Notes under the pieces: generated by a model
Database searches by the model: none
The model's input: only the letters and a program-made list of their open reading frames with translations
Told to the model about the DNA's origin: nothing
NCBI GenBank assembly: GCA_050296935.1
Contig: JBNKRV010000327.1
Location: 1 to 35,174 of the forward strand
Reading direction: 5' to 3'
Origin: Saccharicrinis sp050296935
GTDB lineage: Bacteria; Bacteroidota; Bacteroidia; Bacteroidales; Marinilabiliaceae
DNA length: 35,174 nt
Program-made: the position numbers and the translations under genes
In this document: in pieces, positions 31,956 to 35,174 of the stretch
Position numbering within the stretch: the first letter of the stretch is position 1
Layout: each line of letters opens with the position of its first letter

Positions 31956-32697
31956 TATTCCCAAAATATCAATCATCACGGTAGTATATAATGGAGAGCA
32001 CACTCTTGAAAAAACAATAAGAAGTGTAGCGTGCCAGACCTATTCAAACATTGAATACATTATTGTTGATGGAAATTCAAAAGACAATACAGTTTCAATC
32101 ATTAAAGATCATCAAAAATCTATTTCTCATTGGATAAGCGAACCTGACAAAGGCATTTATGATGCTATGAATAAAGGGATTGAATTATCTACCGGCGATT
32201 ACCTATGGTTTATGAATTCAGGAGATGAGATCTATAATTCTGAAACCCTTGAAAAAACCATAAATAGCTGCTTCAATGCAGATATATATTATGGGGAAAC
32301 AGTTATGATTGATGACTATGGAAATGAGATTGGAAACCGACGATTAAGCACACCGGAAAAACTGACATGGAAAAGTTTTAAAAAAGGTATGTTGGTAAGC
32401 CATCAGTCATTTATCGTGAAAAAAAATCTGGTTATTCTTTATAATCTTACTTACAATTTTTCTGCTGACTTTGAATGGTGCTTATTAGCTATGCAAAAAG
32501 CAACTTCAATATGCAATACACACCTGGTTCTGTCAAAATTTCTGGATGGAGGTATCACCAAACAAAATATAGTACCTGGTCTGAAGGAGCGTTTTAAAAT
32601 TATGACACAACATTTCGGGCTCATATCCACCTTATACCAACACGTTTTTATCAGCATTAAATTCTTTTCGTTTCTATTAAAGCATAAGAGGTTTTAA
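31948..32697 (+). CDS. Glycosyltransferase family 2 (WcaE-like)
   Basis: A 249-residue GT-A glycosyltransferase resembling the WcaA/WcaE colanic-acid enzymes. Landmarks are ISIITVVYNGEHTLEKTI near the N-terminus, IEYIIVDGNSKDNT, the EPDKGIYDAMNKGI block typical of the WcaE group, and FMNSGDE in the DxD position. The ATG at 31948 overlaps the last codons of the GT4 gene, so the two are translationally coupled and probably act in one glycan pathway. A TTG 18 bases upstream is also open but gives an unlikely N-terminus. No terminator of quality is seen in the 41 bases before the convergent regulator gene. Confidence 0.87.
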   Translation: MSNIPKISIITVVYNGEHTLEKTIRSVACQTYSNIEYIIVDGNSKDNTVSIIKDHQKSISHWISEPDKGIYDAMNKGIELSTGDYLWFMNSGDEIYNSETLEKTINSCFNADIYYGETVMIDDYGNEIGNRRLSTPEKLTWKSFKKGMLVSHQSFIVKKNLVILYNLTYNFSADFEWCLLAMQKATSICNTHLVLSKFLDGGITKQNIVPGLKERFKIMTQHFGLISTLYQHVFISIKFFSFLLKHKRF

Positions 32698-32738
32698 AGT
32701 GATGGCAAGTAATTTAATTGGGCCTTAAAAAGCTCTCA

Positions 32739-33182
32739 TTACTTATCTGAAAGAATTTCAATAATAGCTCCCAAGTCATTTTTCAATTTAATTAAATCAT
32801 CAACGTTTAAATCTCCTTTTAATAATTGTTTTGCCAATTGTTCAGGTATTTTTACAGCTTGTTTCTGTAATTGTCTTCCGTTATCTGTTAAGCGAACAAT
32901 CACTTTTCGTTCATCTTCTTTTGATCGTTCACGGAATACAATACCCTGCTGTTCCATGCGCTTTAAAAGAGGAGTAATGGTATTTGTATTTAAGATTAAT
33001 TTTTTTGCAATATCGTTAACCGGAACAGAATCCTTCTCCCATAAAACCATTAGAACAAGATATTGAGGATAAGTAATTCCCAGCTTGTCAAGATGAGGTT
33101 GATACTCCCGGATAATTAATCGTGAAGCTGCATAAACGGGAAAACACAATTGATTATCTAACTTTAGTTGTTCGTATGCCAT
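32739..33182 (-). CDS. ohrR: MarR-family regulator, OhrR type
   Basis: A 147-residue winged-helix repressor. The N-terminus LKLDNQLCFPVYAASR is the OhrR hallmark, with the redox-sensing Cys13; OhrR proteins lose DNA binding when this cysteine is oxidised by organic hydroperoxides or hypochlorite. The helix-turn-helix covers VPVNDIAKKLILNTNTITPLLKRMEQQG and the wing has RSKEDERKVIVRLT. No other cysteine is present, so it would be of the one-Cys type needing a small thiol for oxidation. It lies 77 bases downstream of the glutathione peroxidase gene on the same strand, a fitting target. Palindromic candidate operators sit at the peroxidase promoter, and a weaker one before this gene. Confidence 0.88.
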   Translation of the reverse strand: MAYEQLKLDNQLCFPVYAASRLIIREYQPHLDKLGITYPQYLVLMVLWEKDSVPVNDIAKKLILNTNTITPLLKRMEQQGIVFRERSKEDERKVIVRLTDNGRQLQKQAVKIPEQLAKQLLKGDLNVDDLIKLKNDLGAIIEILSDK

Positions 33183-33200
33183 AGCAGAAAAATAAGTATC

Positions 33201-33247
33201 GCAGGTGATTAAATCTCAAAGATACAAAAACCTCATTTGTCACCTGC
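33201..33247 (-). promoter_or_regulatory. Stem-loop and internal -7 element before ohrR
   Basis: GCAGGTGA (33201-33208) and TCACCTGC (33240-33247) are perfect inverted repeats around a 31-base loop, immediately after the peroxidase stop. Inside the loop is a minus-strand TATCTTTG (33217-33224), a perfect -7, without a TTTG at -33. It may be an attenuator between the two genes or may mark a second ohrR promoter. A half-site TATCGC at 33197-33202 resembles the operators upstream of the peroxidase gene. Confidence 0.45.
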
Positions 33248-33259
33248 CATACAATGGTT

Positions 33260-33754
33260 TTATTTATTCATCAAGGGAATAAGATATTCTTCAATTTTCT
33301 CAGGTTTTGTTATGGGCGAAAATCTTTTTTGAGGGACTCCATCGGCATCTAATAAAAATTTTGTGAAATTCCATTTCACTTTTTTGCCAAAGGTTCCTTT
33401 TAACTTCTGCTTTAAAAATTTATACAATGGATGAGCATTATCTCCATTCACCTCAATTTTTGAAAACATAGGAAAGCTGACTCCGTAGTTCACAAGGCAA
33501 CCTTCTGAAATTGACTTTTCATCATCTGGTTCCTGATTGGCAAATTGATTACAAGGAAAACCTAATATTACCAACCCCTTATCTTTATATTTCTGATATA
33601 ACCTCTCCAATCCTTCAAACTGAGGTGTCAACCCACATTTACTGGCTGTATTTACCACAAGAACCGTTTTGCCTTTATAGCTTTCCATACTAATTTCTTT
33701 GCCTTGAATATTTTTTGCCTTGAATTGATAAAACGCTGCTTCCATATCTGTCAT
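33260..33754 (-). CDS. gpx: Glutathione peroxidase family (Cys type)
   Basis: Thiol peroxidase of the glutathione peroxidase family, reducing hydroperoxides in the cytosol. In the 164-residue protein the peroxidatic Cys40 lies in VNTASKCGLTPQF. The family's GFPCNQF follows (Cys68), and the catalytic Gln74 and Trp128-Asn129 (KWNF) are present. Cys86 (SEGC) is near the resolving-cysteine position of thioredoxin-dependent members, so thioredoxin may be the real reductant. It has no signal peptide. The ATG at 33752-33754 is followed by another ATG three codons in. It is transcribed from a promoter flanked by two palindromic candidate operators and is followed by ohrR. Confidence 0.93.
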   Translation of the reverse strand: MTDMEAAFYQFKAKNIQGKEISMESYKGKTVLVVNTASKCGLTPQFEGLERLYQKYKDKGLVILGFPCNQFANQEPDDEKSISEGCLVNYGVSFPMFSKIEVNGDNAHPLYKFLKQKLKGTFGKKVKWNFTKFLLDADGVPQKRFSPITKPEKIEEYLIPLMNK

Positions 33755-33782
33755 TGAAATTTATAATTAATTATTTATTTTA

Positions 33783-33796
33783 TATCGTTCACGATA
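33783..33796. promoter_or_regulatory. Operator 1 (TATCGT-N2-ACGATA)
   Basis: A perfect 6-2-6 palindrome directly downstream of the peroxidase -7 element, covering the predicted start of transcription. A bound repressor here would block initiation. It shares the consensus TRTCGY-N2-RCGATA with operator 2. Confidence 0.65.
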
Positions 33797-33826
33797 CAAA
33801 TATACCTTAATAATTTTATGTCGCAA
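33797..33826 (-). promoter_or_regulatory. gpx-ohrR promoter
   Basis: On the minus strand a -33 TTG (33824-33826, as CTTG) lies 19 bases before a perfect -7 TATATTTG (complement of 33797-33804). Start near 33790, about 36 bases before the gpx ATG. Operator 2 covers the -33 and operator 1 lies just downstream of the -7. Confidence 0.65.
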
Positions 33827-33833
33827 GCGATAT
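33818..33833. promoter_or_regulatory. Operator 2 (TGTCGC-N2-GCGATA)
   Basis: ATGTCGC AA GCGATAT, a palindrome with one mismatched pair, overlapping the -33 element of the gpx promoter. Its centre is 36 bases from that of operator 1, close to an integral-plus-half number of helical turns, so two dimers could sit at both ends of the promoter. Confidence 0.6.
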
Positions 33834-34157
33834 TTATAGATATTTGTTCACAAACAGATAAATCCAATGTAAATCAGCAATTTATTTCAGTAATAGAACC
33901 GATTACTAAGAAACTCAACACGAACTGTTTTATTCCATATACAAACCATCAAATCCATAACGCAAGGCTCCCGTACCCAAAAAATATCATTTCAATTCAA
34001 CATTCAATAGATTCGTTTATTTCATTTTTTCTGAAAGTACTAGCCTGATTAATTAGCTTCGTTGATCTTTGATTCATGAATTTTCTATATGAGACCTTCA
34101 AATGTCTGTCAGGCTTGGGCAACCGCAAGATCATATTTTTGAGCAATAGCGATCTGT

Positions 34158-34535
34158 TTACACCTTATCCTTGCCAAAATTCTGTCGTGAAACCTCAATA
34201 TCAGCCCTATTGTTTATAGCCCAGCCAACTATATTATGAAGATGAGGCAAAAGTGTTTTTCCCAGTTGGGTTAATGCATACTCAACTTTGGGAGGTACCT
34301 GAGCATATACGGTTCGGTTAACCAAACCATCCTCTTCCAGTGATTTGAGAGTAACAGCAAGCATTTTTTGAGATATGGTTTTGATGTACTTATGAATCTC
34401 ATTAAATCGTAAAATGGGTTCCTCATCCAGAAGTAGTAATATAAGAATTGACCATTTATCGCCTATCCTATCTACAACATTTCTTATCGGACAAAGATCC
34501 GAATTACTATATTTTTCTAAAATATTTTCATTCAT
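34158..34535 (-). CDS. HxlR-family transcriptional regulator
   Basis: A 125-residue winged-helix regulator of the HxlR/DUF24 group, whose members (YodB, HypR, QorR) sense quinones, aldehydes or disulfide stress through a conserved N-terminal cysteine. Here the cysteine is Cys15 in DLCPIRNVVDRIGDKWSILIL. The recognition helices cover RFNEIHKYIKTISQKMLAVTLKSLEEDGLV and the wing NRTVYAQVPPKVEYALT. The start is the ATG at 34533-34535; the frame continues upstream to a GTG at 34610, but that extension has no family similarity and covers an inverted repeat. It is divergent from a QorB-like reductase gene, the classic arrangement for a quinone-responsive pair. Confidence 0.9.
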   Translation of the reverse strand: MNENILEKYSNSDLCPIRNVVDRIGDKWSILILLLLDEEPILRFNEIHKYIKTISQKMLAVTLKSLEEDGLVNRTVYAQVPPKVEYALTQLGKTLLPHLHNIVGWAINNRADIEVSRQNFGKDKV

Positions 34536-34556
34536 AACTAACTGATTTTTATCATT

Positions 34557-34574
34557 ACTTACTTTATGGTAAGT
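34557..34574. promoter_or_regulatory. Inverted repeat ACTTAC-N6-GTAAGT
   Basis: A perfect 6-6-6 inverted repeat just upstream of the hxlR ATG, within its leader. The ACTTAC/GTAAGT half-site is similar to the outer arms (AACTTA/TAAGTT) of the palindrome at 34615-34644, and another ACTTAC occurs at 34609-34614. Candidate HxlR binding site. Confidence 0.5.
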
Positions 34575-34595
34575 ATTACACTTTTCCGTATGCCC

Positions 34596-34626
34596 TTGTA
34601 TCAATGACACTTACAACTTAACTTTG
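34596..34626 (+). promoter_or_regulatory. qorB promoter
   Basis: TTG (34596-34598, as CTTG), a 20-base spacer, then the perfect -7 TAACTTTG (34619-34626). Start near 34633, about 38 bases before the ATG at 34671. The -7 is inside the left arm of the palindrome. Confidence 0.65.
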
Positions 34627-34644
34627 GCCTGCCAAAGGTAAGTT
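34615..34644. promoter_or_regulatory. 30-base palindrome spanning both divergent -7 elements
   Basis: Left arm AACTTA-A-CTTTGGC (34615-34628), centre CT, right arm GCCAAAG-G-TAAGTT (34631-34644): 13 of 14 pairs match. It contains TAACTTTG on the plus strand and TACCTTTG on the minus strand, the -7 elements of the qorB and hxlR promoters. It is the likely main HxlR operator. Confidence 0.7.
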
Positions 34645-34664
34645 TTATACCAATAGAATTCAAA
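34633..34664 (-). promoter_or_regulatory. hxlR promoter
   Basis: On the minus strand TTTG (complement of 34661-34664), a 20-base spacer, then TACCTTTG (complement of 34633-34640): a perfect consensus. Start near 34627, giving a leader of about 90 nt before the ATG at 34535. It overlaps the qorB promoter and its -33 lies within the qorB leader. Confidence 0.7.
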
Positions 34665-34670
34665 TACAAA

Positions 34671-35174
34671 ATGAAAATAGCAATAACAGGAGCAACTGGT
34701 CAATTAGGAGACCTGGTTGTAGATCAACTAAAAAAAAGAGTTTCAAATGAGAACATAGTAGCCCTGGTTCGGAATACAGAAAAGGCAGCTGCTTTAGGTG
34801 TTGAAGCACGTGAATTTGATTACTCCAAACCCGGAATATTAGAAGGAGCATTAGCTGGTATCGACAGACTACTGCTTATTTCAGGTAATGAAATTGGTCA
34901 ACGTACAATACAACACGCCAATGTAATTGATGCAGCGAAAAAAGCCGGTGTAAAATGGATTGTATATACAAGTCTGTTACACGCCGATAATACAACAATT
35001 AGTCTGGCAGGAGAGCATTTGGCCACAGAAAAGAAACTTCAGGATTCAGGAATTGACCATACTATTCTAAGAAATGCATGGTATACTGAAAATTATTCCG
35101 CTTCGGTACCCGGAGCTATAGCCGGCGGGGCATTTGTGGGTTGTGCAGGTCAAGGAAAAATTTCATCCGCAGCA
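34671..35174 (+). CDS. qorB: QorB-like NAD(P)H:quinone oxidoreductase (partial)
   Basis: The first 168 residues of an NmrA-like atypical short-chain dehydrogenase, cut by the right edge of the window. The N-terminus MKIAITGATGQLGDLVVDQL has the GxxGxxG nucleotide-binding motif. It continues with VALVRNTEKA, FDYSKPGIL, RLLLISGNEIGQRTIQHANV, AGVKWIVYTSLLHAD, and ILRNAWYTENY, all matching E. coli QorB (YtfG), which reduces quinones with NADPH. The neighbouring divergent HxlR regulator with a sensing cysteine supports a role in quinone or electrophile detoxification. The ATG at 34671 is 45 bases after the -7 element. Confidence 0.88.
   Translation, partial: MKIAITGATGQLGDLVVDQLKKRVSNENIVALVRNTEKAAALGVEAREFDYSKPGILEGALAGIDRLLLISGNEIGQRTIQHANVIDAAKKAGVKWIVYTSLLHADNTTISLAGEHLATEKKLQDSGIDHTILRNAWYTENYSASVPGAIAGGAFVGCAGQGKISSAA

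Larger units (their letters stand above)
33755..34157. other. Intergenic region between gpx and hxlR
   Basis: About 400 bases between two minus-strand genes. The left quarter carries the gpx promoter and both operators. From 33835 to 34157 I see no supported gene. A 76-codon frame at 33818-34048 overlaps operator 2 and has no recognisable domain. A clean terminator for hxlR was not found. Confidence 0.5.

Noticed and set aside
32697..32755. Inverted repeat AAGTAAT / ATTACTT between the GT2 and ohrR genes as a terminator
   Set aside because: The 7-bp stem has a loop of about 25 bases and no T-run, so termination there is not supported.
33818..34048. 76-codon plus-strand frame between gpx and hxlR
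   Set aside because: It starts inside operator 2, has no recognisable domain, and its composition looks like translated AT-rich intergenic DNA.
34110..34200. Minus-strand reading past the hxlR stop in another frame, ending IAIAQKYDLAVAQA
   Set aside because: It looked like a lost C-terminus of HxlR, but the hxlR frame already ends at a normal family length and nothing else supports a frameshift.
34660..34851. 63-codon minus-strand frame at the start of qorB
   Set aside because: It is antisense to the clear NmrA-family N-terminus and is leucine-rich low-complexity translation.
1..35174. CRISPR array, tRNA genes, prophage or toxin-antitoxin modules
   Set aside because: No regularly spaced repeats, cloverleaf-like sequences, phage genes or paired small toxin and antitoxin frames were seen on either strand.

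Overview
The window is AT-rich DNA from a Bacteroidota chromosome, most likely a free-living member of the Bacteroidales/Marinilabiliales group. The evidence is a complete type IX secretion core (porP-gldK-gldL-gldM-gldN), promoters of the Bacteroidota form (TTTG, about 20 bases, then TAnnTTTG), weak or absent Shine-Dalgarno sequences, a DUF4954 protein, a topoisomerase I with GRxGP repeats, and a stand-alone GT5 N-terminal domain protein next to panC. The genus assignment is inference. Almost all genes are core chromosomal genes; the one clear mobile element is a single IS4-family insertion sequence.

Layout. 1-622 has no gene but carries a leftward promoter that resembles the promoters ahead of Bacteroidota rRNA operons, so such an operon may lie just beyond the left edge. 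623-2941 (minus) holds the MlaE/MlaF lipid-transport permease and ATPase followed by an unrecognised gene. 3104-4494 is the IS4-family element with 11-bp perfect terminal inverted repeats. 4690-5775 is mannose-1-phosphate guanylyltransferase, closed by a bidirectional terminator shared with the convergent T9SS operon. 5846-11729 (minus) is that operon. Upstream of it and on the same strand, topA (13090-15507) is followed 12 bases later by a ureohydrolase-fold protein that has lost most metal ligands. 15933-18290 is a class A penicillin-binding protein. 18322-21479 (minus) is panC-panD, a terminator, then rfaE2-radA. 21846-26774 (plus) is the GT5-N protein, the DUF4954 protein and glmS. 27155-28708 (minus) is glycyl-tRNA synthetase. 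29049-32697 (plus) is nadB and two glycosyltransferases.

The right end (32739-35174) holds two compact redox-response modules. The first is a glutathione peroxidase followed by an OhrR/MarR-type regulator, with two palindromic candidate operators bracketing the promoter. The second is an HxlR regulator divergent from a QorB-like NmrA-family gene that runs off the window; here a 30-base near-perfect palindrome contains the -7 elements of both divergent promoters, so the two promoters physically overlap.

Cell-envelope themes recur: secretion (T9SS), peptidoglycan (PBP1a, GlmS), lipid transport (MlaEF), sugar nucleotides for surface polysaccharide and LPS (ManC, RfaE2, the glycosyltransferases). 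I did not find a clearly new multi-gene system. The observations most worth following are the degenerate ureohydrolase beside the T9SS operon, the two redox-switch promoter architectures, and the truncated GT5 protein with the DUF4954 gene behind it.
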